Assembly (NCBI RefSeq): GCF_037101375.1
Contig: NZ_AP029020.1
Coordinates: 124,001 to 188,000, forward strand
Origin: Acidovorax sp. DW039
Lineage (GTDB): Bacteria > Pseudomonadota > Gammaproteobacteria > Burkholderiales > Burkholderiaceae_C
Length of the DNA stretch: 64,000 bases
Direction of reading: 5' to 3'
The stretch's first letter is position 1. The number at the start of each line of letters is the position of its first letter. The position numbers and the translations under genes are program-made. Positions 53,234-61,061 of the stretch are shown piece after piece. Under the pieces are notes generated by a model. The model was not told the origin of the DNA. It worked only from the letters and a program-made list of their open reading frames with translations, and did no database searches.

Positions 53234-54130
53234 TGACCCCCAGAAGTTGGACAAACTTCAAGGGGTTACATGAAGAAGTACAAAACGGAGTTCAAGCTGA
53301 AAGTGGTCCGAAGCTTCTTGGCTGGCGAAGGTGGCGCGAGGCTCTTGGCTCGACGGTGGTCGGTTCCCGAGGAGAAGGTTCGCACGTGGGTGAGCCACTA
53401 CCGTCTGCGCGGCATCGACGGTTTGCGCCCCAAGCGCAGCGCGTACAGTGCCCAGTTCAAGTTGCAGGTGCTGGCTCATCAGGATCGCGAACAGCTTCCA
53501 GTCTTCAGGTCGCGGCGCTCTATGACATCCGCAATCCCAACCAGATCGTGGTCTGGCGGCGCAATTTCGATCAAGGCCGCCTGCAGGCGTGCGAGACCAG
53601 GAATGAAGAACATTCCAAGATGAAACCAGAACGACGTTCTGCCGCACCGTCGAGCACGGTCGTTGCCGAGCGGAGAAAGCCTTGCGGGAAGAGAACGACC
53701 GAATGCGCGCGGAGGTCGCGTACTTAAAAAAATTGCAGGCCTTGATCCGGTCGAAGAGATCAGCTGCGCCGACAAAGCGCGACTGATTGCCGGGTTGAGG
53801 TAACAATTGGCGGATCTGTTGCAGGTAGCAGGCTTGCCGCGCAGCACGTTCTACTACCAGTGTCAGGCGGCCCAGTGTGCCGACCAGCAAAGCGCCATGG
53901 AATCCAGAATTCGCGCTGTCTATGACGAACGCAAGGGGCGCTACGGATACTGGCGGATCACCGCAGCGCTGTGCAATTCAATGGCACAACCGGTCAACCA
54001 CAAGTGCGTGCAGAGTCTGATGCAAAGGATGGGGCTACGTGCGTTGATTCGGGCGAAGAAGCGCTCCTGGCATGTCCGGGGCAACACCGCCTGATTGGCG
54101 GCAAGGCAACCGTCCAACTTCTGGGGGTCA
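53234..54130 (+). mobile_element. IS3-family (IS150-like) element with internal deletion
   Basis: 897 bp with perfect inverted ends TGACCCCCAGAAGTTGGAC. OrfA (MKKYKTEFKLKVVRSFLAGEGG...VPEEKVRTWVSHYRLRGIDGL, from 53270) shifts frame near 53490 into SLQVAALYDIRNPNQIVVWRRNFDQGRLQA and again into LREENDRMRAEVAYLKKLQALIRS. OrfB survives only as its first about 95 residues (MADLLQVAGLPRSTFYYQCQAAQ...GRYGYWRITAAL, 53807-54094), followed at once by the right end, so the DDE core is deleted. Confidence 0.83.
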
Positions 54131-54419
54131 GTTTAAGGCCGGGGCGATGCAAATCGAAGTGTTCGGCGGACTGCATTTTCTGGTGTTTGCAGTGCTCATG
54201 CAGCCTGCTGCCGTAAAGGCGCTTGTTGCCGCATGGAGTTCAAAGCACGCGCTAGTTCTCATTTACATCCTGCTCCAAGGACACACCAATACGCAATTCG
54301 ATGCTGCGGCTGGGCCCTTGTTCAGTGCATCGGCTGGTGCATCTTCTTCTAAGCTAAAAGCTCGAATACCGTCGTCATTTGACGACCGTGACAATTTGAA
54401 TGCTGACCTGAGGACCCAC

Positions 54420-55118
54420 ATGGCTCTGCACGATTTCAAAGTACTGACGTTTGATGTAGTTGGAACGCTTATCGACTTCGAGGCAGGGATGCTGGCTTAC
54501 TTACGCCACGCTGTGCCTGACAGTGACGTAACCGATGACCAGTTTCTAGCTGCGTATCGAGAGGCACGAAAAATGCCAAACACCGATTGGTATCCCAATG
54601 ACTTAGTTCGCTGCTGGCATGTCATTGCCCCTCAGCTAGGACTGCCTGAAAGTGATGCGCTGGCTGACGGCTTTCGTGATTCCGTGCCACATTGGCCTGC
54701 CTTCCCCGATTCAGTTGACGCCCTTGTGCGGTTGCGCAGGCATTTCAAACTTGTCACCATGACCAACGCGCAAAACTGGGCGCTGCAGCATTTTCAGAAG
54801 ACGTTGGGTTCGCCCTTTGACATGCTGCTGGCGTGTGATGATGCTCTGTGCGAGAAGCCAGATCCCCGCTATTTTGCATATGCCCGGGGGCGCTTTGAGG
54901 AGGCTTGGGGCTACAAACAATCTGAAAACCTCCACGTTGCGCAAAGCCAATATCACGACATTGGTATTGCCAAAAAGCTCGGTATTACCACCTGCTGGAT
55001 CGAGCGCCGCCACGGACTGACTGGCTCAGGCGGGACTATCGAGTCCGAACCCACCACGCCTGACTTCCATTTCCACTCTCTAGCCCAATTGGCCAATGCG
55101 GTGGAGGCAGAACAATGA
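54420..55118 (+). CDS. HAD-superfamily hydrolase, 2-haloacid dehalogenase-like
   Basis: 232 residues from MALHDFKVLTFDVVGTLIDFEAG. The nucleophile Asp is D12 in TFDVVGT; motif II is LVTMTNAQNW and motif III/IV DALCEKPDPRYFAYA and AQSQYHDIGIAKKLG. The cap region (residues about 20-95) suggests the type II haloacid dehalogenase subgroup, but TFDVVGT differs from the usual FDxYGT; the substrate may be a phosphate ester or haloacid. The stop overlaps the next gene's ATG (ATGA). Confidence 0.82.
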   Translation: MALHDFKVLTFDVVGTLIDFEAGMLAYLRHAVPDSDVTDDQFLAAYREARKMPNTDWYPNDLVRCWHVIAPQLGLPESDALADGFRDSVPHWPAFPDSVDALVRLRRHFKLVTMTNAQNWALQHFQKTLGSPFDMLLACDDALCEKPDPRYFAYARGRFEEAWGYKQSENLHVAQSQYHDIGIAKKLGITTCWIERRHGLTGSGGTIESEPTTPDFHFHSLAQLANAVEAEQ

Positions 55119-56344
55119 GCCGAAGATTGAGCGCAGCTACTTTGGCAGATGTAATGGAGCCCGTACAAGATCTTCTGCCTGATCTCGTGGCACTAAGGCA
55201 AGATCTACATGCCCACCCTGAGTTGGCATATGAAGAGCGTCGCACAGCAGGAATCGTTGCACAGTCTCTGCGCCTGATGGGATTACAGGTTGTCGAAGGC
55301 GTGGGCGGTACCGGGGTTGTGGGCACGTTACGGTGTGGCGATATGAGTGAGGGGGCAAGCCCTAGCGTGGGACTGAGGGCTGATATGGATGCCTTGCCTA
55401 TGGTTGAGCTAGGGCAGCGTAGTTACACCAGTCGCTATGCTGGCAAGCACCACGGCTGCGGACACGATGGGCACACCAGTATGCTGATTGGTGCTGCGCG
55501 TCACCTTGTGCGCACACATCAAGCACTGGGCCTACGTGGCACAGTGCATTTCATCTTTCAGCCTGCGGAGGAGGGAAAAGCGGGAGCCGCTCGCATGATC
55601 GAAGACGGCTTGTTTGAGAACTTTGCGTGCGACAGCGTGTATGCGCTGCACAACTGGCCAGACTTACCCCTGGGCCATGCGCAAACTCGCCCTGGACCGA
55701 TCATGGCAGCGGCCGATCGTTTTGATATCACCGTGCGTGGTCGGGGCGGCCATGCCGCTCAGCCCCAGCACACTCCTGATGCCATCCTGGCTGCTAGCCA
55801 GCTAGTAGCTCAGCTGAATACCATCGTTTCGCGGCAAATCGATCCCAGTGAGTCTGCGGTTCTATCTGTCACACGCATTGAAGGTGGTCACAGCCACAAT
55901 GTGTTGCCTGCCGAGGTACAGATCACAGGTACCGTGCGTAGCTTCGATGCCCATGCGCAGGACCGCATTGAAGCAGCTCTTCGCGCCACTTGCCAAGGTA
56001 TAGCACTCGCTAGTGGAACCGAGGTGATGGTGGCCTATCAGCGCTACTATCCGGCGACCGTGAACGCCACTGCTCAGGCTGTACTGGCTTTGGATGCAGC
56101 ACGCGCCGTGGGTCTAGAAGCCGAGGTTGCGCCGAGAGCGGCGTTCACGTCGGAAGATTTCGCATTCATGCTGCAGCACAAGCCTGGTGCGTACCTTTGG
56201 CTTGGTCAGGGGCGTGCTGATCCAGGTCCAGAGGGTGAGCGGGCATTGCACCATCCTTGTTATGACTTCAATGACGACGCCTTGCCCCTAGGCGTGCGGT
56301 GGCTATGCGAAATCGCTTCGCGTGCACTGGCAGTGCCAGCATAG
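55115..56344 (+). CDS. M20-family amidohydrolase (hippurate hydrolase-like)
   Basis: 409 residues. Binuclear-metal hydrolase of N-acyl/N-aroyl amino acids. Family motifs: LRQDLHAHPELAYEERRT, GLRADMDALPM, HHGCGHDGHTSM (C115, H117), FQPAEEGKAGAARMIEDGLF, RGRGGHAAQPQHTPDAI (dimerisation domain), AAFTSEDFAFMLQHKPGAYLWLGQ. All expected ligands appear present. Coupled to the HAD gene by a four-base overlap. Hippurate cleavage would release benzoate, which the region 1 operon could use; this link is inference. Confidence 0.9.
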   Translation: MSRRLSAATLADVMEPVQDLLPDLVALRQDLHAHPELAYEERRTAGIVAQSLRLMGLQVVEGVGGTGVVGTLRCGDMSEGASPSVGLRADMDALPMVELGQRSYTSRYAGKHHGCGHDGHTSMLIGAARHLVRTHQALGLRGTVHFIFQPAEEGKAGAARMIEDGLFENFACDSVYALHNWPDLPLGHAQTRPGPIMAAADRFDITVRGRGGHAAQPQHTPDAILAASQLVAQLNTIVSRQIDPSESAVLSVTRIEGGHSHNVLPAEVQITGTVRSFDAHAQDRIEAALRATCQGIALASGTEVMVAYQRYYPATVNATAQAVLALDAARAVGLEAEVAPRAAFTSEDFAFMLQHKPGAYLWLGQGRADPGPEGERALHHPCYDFNDDALPLGVRWLCEIASRALAVPA

Positions 56345-56350
56345 CCTAGA

Positions 56351-56380
56351 GTTCAGTCAAGCTTATCTGTTGACCTGAAC
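56351..56380. promoter_or_regulatory. Imperfect inverted repeat between M20 and cupin genes
   Basis: GTTCAGTCAA (56351-56360) and TTGACCTGAAC (56370-56380) are complementary apart from one bulged base, with nine bases between. It lies 7-36 bases after the M20 stop. Could be a transcript hairpin or an operator for the cupin gene. Confidence 0.4.
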
Positions 56381-56410
56381 GCTCTCCATTTCTTCAGTCT
56401 GAGCAGAATT

Positions 56411-56764
56411 ATGAGTATCACCCTTTTAAAAAATACATCCACCCTCACGGGCCTACTGCCTCAAGGTGGTCCAGCGATTCCGATCACGCAACCGCCTTGT
56501 CTCTTTAGCGGCATAGATGTTGATTTGGAAGGAGTTGCACCACACCAGACGGGTGTTTGGGAATGTACTCCTGGAAAATTCCAGCGTGTGCTACCCAATG
56601 CCGAAGTCATGCACATTCTCCAAGGTGCATGTATCTTTACCCCCTCTGGGGGGCAGCCGCTTCAAATTCAAGCGGGTGACACGCTCTTCTTCCCGGCTCA
56701 CACCACGGGGGAATGGCATGTCACTGAGACTTTGCGTAAGGTGTTCTTTATTGTTGCGCTTTAA
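56411..56764 (+). CDS. Small cupin-domain protein
   Basis: 117 residues forming a single cupin barrel: GVWECTPGKFQRVLPNAEVMHILQGACIFTPSGGQPLQIQAGDTLFFPAHTTGEWHVTETLRKVFFIVAL. It belongs to the (S)-ureidoglycine/ethanolamine-type DUF861 cupins by pattern (G-D-T-x2-F-P and W-x-V). Metal-binding histidines are reduced, so binding or enzyme function is unclear. Co-directional with the HAD and M20 genes. Confidence 0.75.
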   Translation: MSITLLKNTSTLTGLLPQGGPAIPITQPPCLFSGIDVDLEGVAPHQTGVWECTPGKFQRVLPNAEVMHILQGACIFTPSGGQPLQIQAGDTLFFPAHTTGEWHVTETLRKVFFIVAL

Positions 56765-56849
56765 TTAAGAGGTGTTGGTAACGAGCAATCGTATGTACGT
56801 GGCCTGTTCATAGATAGTCCGGGTGTTGATTTTGGGTGCGGATGAAAAC

Positions 56850-57560
56850 TTGGGCTACCAAGAGGTAGTTCACGTATTCCTACGAAAATCGACTCCGAGC
56901 TGTTGAGCTTTATATCGAGCTGGGCAAGCGTGTCAGACCGACTATCCTGCAGCTGGGCTATCCGACGAAGAATTCTTTGAAGGATTGGTACTGCGAGGAT
57001 CAGCGGTGTCTGGATCTGCAGGAGTGAGATGCTCGTCACTGCAGCTGATTGAGCAAGATAGGTTGGTCGTGCAAAGCCCAAGAGGCGTTGGTGTGCACCC
57101 CCAACAAGAAATGGCTGACCGACATCATGGAGTTCCAGATTCCTGCAGGCAATGCCTACCCGTCGCCGATCATCGATTGCTTCGATGCGATGGTGGTGAT
57201 CTGGACTATCCGGAACGGTTCGAATGCGGAGAGGGTTAACGCCATGCTGGCTGCAGACATAGAGACGGAGGCGTGGCTGGCTATTAAGTATCAGCGAGGC
57301 CAACGTCAACCGCCCGATGCCCCGCAAGGCCTGATCTCCAGACAACGCAGCCGGCGAGGGGATCTACGGTCGCTTCAAAAACAAAAAGGAACTGTTCCAT
57401 CTTCTGGACTGGAAGATTCTGGACTGGAAGAGCGTCACCGCTGAGAAGTTCATTGAGGTTCTTGAAGACTACACCCGTCTGTACAACGAGAAGTGGAGCA
57501 AGAACTCCCGTGGTTTTCTCAGTCCCATTGAAGATCAGGGGAGTTTTGGTCCTGCCGCAT
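56850..57560 (+). pseudogene. IS3-family transposase remnant, heavily decayed
   Basis: Pieces in different frames: YELRAVELYIELGKRVRPTILQLGYP near 56880-56960 (OrfA-type); TPNKKWLTDIMEFQIPAGNAYPSPIIDCFDAMVVIWTI near 57090-57215 (first Asp of the DDE core); and KSVTAEKFIEVLEDYTRLYNEKW...GFLSPIE near 57425-57535 (C-terminal part). The central DDE section is deleted. Confidence 0.75.
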
Positions 57561-57820
57561 AAAACCAGTCCAAGTTTTTATCGGCACCCATCCGGGGGGT
57601 GATGGGTCACTTCTGGGTGTAAATCGACATATACGGAACTTACGCAGCGCATGAACTCATCCCATGGGGCGCAGACGTACCTCTTATTTCATCCCATGCG
57701 CAAATTTATCTTTGGATAACTCGAAGTGGGTGGTACACCGCCAACCGTTGCGAATGGCGCTACGCGTCGTCGACTTGCACCAAACAGCAATCCAGCGGAC
57801 ACACTCCAGGGAGATCCAAC

Positions 57821-60800
57821 ATGGCCGGAATAGCCGGACACCGCCCGCCCAGCGGGCATCGCCATTGGCACATTCATTGGCACACGCTTTGGCGCAGCAG
57901 CCCTCTGCAAGGGCTGTGGGCATTGGCCTGCCTGCTGTGGCTGGCCCTGGCAGCCCCTGCGGCCCAGGCACAAAGCACCACCCTGCTGCCCGGTGCGTCT
58001 TTGGGCACCATCGCCAGCCAAACATCCAGCGGTACTTTCCACACCTGCGCGGTGACCACGGGCGGGGCCGTGCAGTGCTGGGGCGACAACGGCAGCGGTC
58101 AAACCACCGTGCCGACCGCGCTGCAAAGCGGCGGGGCCATGTACGTGGCGGCTGGCAGCGACCACACCTGCGCGGTGACCACGGGCGGGGCCGTTCAGTG
58201 CTGGGGCTACAGCGGCAACGGCCAAACCACCGTGCCGAACGCGCTGCAAACTGGCGGGGCCGTGTACGTGGCGGCTGGCTACAACCACACCTGCGCGGTA
58301 ACCACGGGCGGAGCCGTTCAGTGCTGGGGCTACAACGACTACGGGCAAACCAACGTGCCGACTGCGTTGCAAAGCGGCGGGGCCGTGTCCGTGGCGGCTA
58401 GCCTCGACCACACCTGCGCGGTGACCACGGGCGGGGCAGTGCAGTGCTGGGGCAACAGCGGTACCGGTAAAACCACCGTGCCGACCGCGCTGCAAAGCGG
58501 CGGGGCCGTGTCTGTGGCGGCTGGCTTCTTCCACACCTGCGCGCTAACCACGGGTGGGGCCGTTCAGTGCTGGGGCCACAACGGCAACGGACAAACCGAC
58601 GTGCCGACCGCGTTGCAAAGCGGCGGGGCCGTGTCTGTGGCGGCTGGCGGGTTCCACACCTGCGCGGTAACCACGGGCGGGTCTGTGCAGTGCTGGGGCG
58701 GCAACGGCAACGGGCAAACCACCGTGCCGACCACGCTGCAAGGCGGAGGGGCCGTGTCTGTATCGGCAGGCTACAACCACACCTGCGCGGTGACCACGGG
58801 CGGAGCCGTTCAGTGCTGGGGCTACAACGACTACGGGCAAACTACCGCGCCGGGCGCACTGCAAAGCAGCGGGGCATCTGTGGCGGCTGGCAGCAGCCAC
58901 GCCTGCGCGGTGACCACTGGCGGGGCAGTGCAGTGCTGGGGCTACAACGGCAACGGGCAAACTGAAGTGCCGACCGCGCTGCAAAGCGGCGGGGCCGTGT
59001 CTGTGGCAGCTGGCGGCCTCCACACCTGCGCGGTGACCACGGGCGGGTCTGTGCAGTGCTGGGGCGACAACTACAACGGGCAAACCACCGTGCCGACCGC
59101 GCTGCAAAGCGGCGGGGCCGGGTCTGTGGCGTCTGGCAGCAGCCACACCTGCGCGGTGACCACGGGCGGGGCCGTGCAGTGCTGGGGCTACAACAGCAAC
59201 GGGCAAACCACTGTGCCGACCGCGCTGCAAAGCGGCGGGGCCGTGTCTGTGACGGCTGGGGGCCTCCATACCTGCGCGGTGACCACGGGCAGGGCAGTGC
59301 AGTGCTGGGGCTATAACTACGACGGGCAAACCACCGTGCCGACCGCACTGCAAAGCGGCGGGGCCGTGTCTGTGGCGGCTGGCTTATTCCACACCTGCGC
59401 GGTGACCACGGGCGGGGCCGTGCAGTGCTGGGGCTACAACGGCAACGGGCAAACCGAAGTGCCGACCGCGTTGCAAAACGGCGGGGCCTCATCTGTGGCG
59501 GCTAGCGGCAACCACACCTGCGCGGTAACCACGGGCGGGGCCGTTAAGTGTTGGGGCCTCAACGGAAGCGGGCAAACCAACGTGCCGACCGCGCTGCAAA
59601 ACGGCGGGGCCTTATCTGTGGCGGCTGGCGGCAACAACACCTGCGCGGTAACCACGGGCGGGGCCGTTCAGTGCTGGGGCTATAACGGCAACGGGCAAGC
59701 ACCCAGTGTGGTGCGTGCTACCCAGACCTTGTCCTTTACCCCAGGCACTGTGGCTGCAGGCGCACCACTGCGTGGGTTGTCTCTGGGCGGCAGCATCACC
59801 CTGGCGGCCACCTCCTCGGCCAGTTCCGGCAGCCAGCCTGTCACCTACACCAGCTGGACTCCCAGTACGTGCACCGTCAGCAATGGGGTGCTGACTCCGG
59901 TGGCCGGAGCCAGTGCTGGCAGCCTGTGCGGAGTGGTGGCATCGCGAGCGGGTGAACACAGCAGCGCAGCCAGCTTGGCCGCTGCCCCCGCACAGGCGCG
60001 CGTGCTGTTGCTCACCCAGGCCACGCCCACGCTGGCAGTCAGCACCAATCCCGCCAGCCCCGTCGCCCTTGGCACACAAGTGGCACTCACGGCCACGCTG
60101 ACGGGGGCCTCCAATGCCACGGGTAATGTGGTGTTTACTTCGGGTGGCACTACCCTGTGCTCCACCACCGTAGGGGCAAGCACCCCCAACGTGGCCACTT
60201 GCCCAGCCAGTGGCCTCGCTGTGGGCTCGCACACGGTGACGGCCAGCTATGTCGGTGATGCGAACCATGCTTCCGCCAGCGGCAGCACCACGCTCACTGT
60301 CGCAGCGGCTGCACTGTCACTGCCAGGCAGCGCAGGCCAAGCCACCGTGGATGTACAAGGCCCTGCAGGGTGTCTGATCCAGAGCCCGCAGTTCACAGCC
60401 ACCCCACCAGCAGGCACGCCCACGCTGCAGAACGTGAGCTTCCCGTTGGGGGTGTTCAGCTTTACGGCCAGTGGGTCGGGATGCGGCAACGCCACGCTGA
60501 ACGTGAAGATCGACTACCCCGCTGGCTCACTCACCGGCTTGCAGCCACGCAAGTACGGCCCCAGCGCAGCCAATGCTGCCCCCAGCTGGTTTAACTACGG
60601 CACCATCACTGGCGACTCTGTGAGCTACTCGGTGAAGGACAACGATGTGGGGGACAACGATCTGACAGCCGGGCAGATCAAGGATCCCTTTGCTCTGGTT
60701 CTGCCTGCAGCGGCGGCTGCCCCGGGGGGAGTGGCCTCCATTCCAACGCTCAGTGAGTGGGGGGTGATCTTGTTGTCTCTGATGACGCTGGGGATGGGGA

Positions 60801-60829
60801 TGGTCAGGGTGCGTCGGCGCTCAATTTGA
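57821..60829 (+). CDS. Secreted RCC1-like repeat protein with Ig-like, anchor-U-like and IPTL-CTERM domains
   Basis: 1002 residues. Signal region at about 30-51 (WALACLLWLALAAPAAQAQ). Residues 74-626 hold 14 repeats of about 41 aa with consensus HTCAVTTGGAVQCWGYNGNG and QTTVPTALQSGGAVSVAAG, an RCC1/BNR-like propeller unit with two Cys each. A bacterial Ig-like domain follows (TPTLAVSTNPASPVALGTQV...GDANHASASGSTTLTV), then a choice-of-anchor-U-like module (NATLNVKIDYPAGSLTGLQPRKYGP...WFNYGTITGDSVSYSVKDND) and from residue 974 the IPTL-CTERM tail: IPTLSEWGVILLSL, hydrophobic helix, RVRRRSI. Cell-surface or secreted. GGGAG upstream of the ATG. Confidence 0.88.
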   Translation: MAGIAGHRPPSGHRHWHIHWHTLWRSSPLQGLWALACLLWLALAAPAAQAQSTTLLPGASLGTIASQTSSGTFHTCAVTTGGAVQCWGDNGSGQTTVPTALQSGGAMYVAAGSDHTCAVTTGGAVQCWGYSGNGQTTVPNALQTGGAVYVAAGYNHTCAVTTGGAVQCWGYNDYGQTNVPTALQSGGAVSVAASLDHTCAVTTGGAVQCWGNSGTGKTTVPTALQSGGAVSVAAGFFHTCALTTGGAVQCWGHNGNGQTDVPTALQSGGAVSVAAGGFHTCAVTTGGSVQCWGGNGNGQTTVPTTLQGGGAVSVSAGYNHTCAVTTGGAVQCWGYNDYGQTTAPGALQSSGASVAAGSSHACAVTTGGAVQCWGYNGNGQTEVPTALQSGGAVSVAAGGLHTCAVTTGGSVQCWGDNYNGQTTVPTALQSGGAGSVASGSSHTCAVTTGGAVQCWGYNSNGQTTVPTALQSGGAVSVTAGGLHTCAVTTGRAVQCWGYNYDGQTTVPTALQSGGAVSVAAGLFHTCAVTTGGAVQCWGYNGNGQTEVPTALQNGGASSVAASGNHTCAVTTGGAVKCWGLNGSGQTNVPTALQNGGALSVAAGGNNTCAVTTGGAVQCWGYNGNGQAPSVVRATQTLSFTPGTVAAGAPLRGLSLGGSITLAATSSASSGSQPVTYTSWTPSTCTVSNGVLTPVAGASAGSLCGVVASRAGEHSSAASLAAAPAQARVLLLTQATPTLAVSTNPASPVALGTQVALTATLTGASNATGNVVFTSGGTTLCSTTVGASTPNVATCPASGLAVGSHTVTASYVGDANHASASGSTTLTVAAAALSLPGSAGQATVDVQGPAGCLIQSPQFTATPPAGTPTLQNVSFPLGVFSFTASGSGCGNATLNVKIDYPAGSLTGLQPRKYGPSAANAAPSWFNYGTITGDSVSYSVKDNDVGDNDLTAGQIKDPFALVLPAAAAAPGGVASIPTLSEWGVILLSLMTLGMGMVRVRRRSI
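58040..59697 (+). repeat. 14 tandem repeats of about 123 bp inside the RCC1-like gene
   Basis: In-frame tandem array coding for units beginning HTCAV. Copies are very similar at DNA level (ACCACGGGCGGGGCCGT and CCGACCGCGCTGCAAAGCGG recur). Likely unstable in copy number by recombination or slippage, changing propeller length without shifting the frame. Confidence 0.9.
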
Positions 60830-60838
60830 GGGTGACCT

Positions 60839-60874
60839 TGCTGGGGTGGAGGCAAAAGAGCCTCTGCCCCAGCA
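60839..60874 (+). terminator. Strong hairpin after the RCC1-like gene
   Basis: TGCTGGGG-TG-GAGGC, loop AAAAGA, GCCTC-TG-CCCCAGCA: 13 base pairs interrupted by one 2x2 mismatch, starting 10 bases after the stop. No T-run follows, so termination may be weak or factor-assisted. Confidence 0.55.
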
Positions 60875-61061
60875 GACCCTGCGCCACTGGGGATGGCCTG
60901 CCATACCAGCTCACGGACCTCGCTCCTCATTATGTGCGGCTCTCCTCGCAAGGGTGTGCAGCTGCATACATTTTGTTAAATTCGTTGCATCTTTCTGGCC
61001 CGGCGTAATGTTCAGGCTGCAAATCGCAATCCGTCCTCCTCTTCAGATCGACACCCCTTTC

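Noticed and set aside
56761..57345. 195-codon minus-strand frame
   Set aside because: It lies opposite recognisable IS3 transposase fragments (PNKKWLTDIMEF, FIEVLEDYTRLYNEKW) and has no motif of its own.
57689..59492. Long open frames on the minus strand and other frames across the RCC1-like repeats
   Set aside because: They are by-products of the GC-rich repeat; their products are low-complexity (HGPAALQRGRH-type) with no ribosome site, while the plus frame has signal peptide, domains and IPTL-CTERM tail.
58040..59697. Regular direct repeats that could suggest a CRISPR array
   Set aside because: The units are about 123 bp, contiguous, in frame and encode a repeated protein motif; there are no unique spacers and no cas genes.
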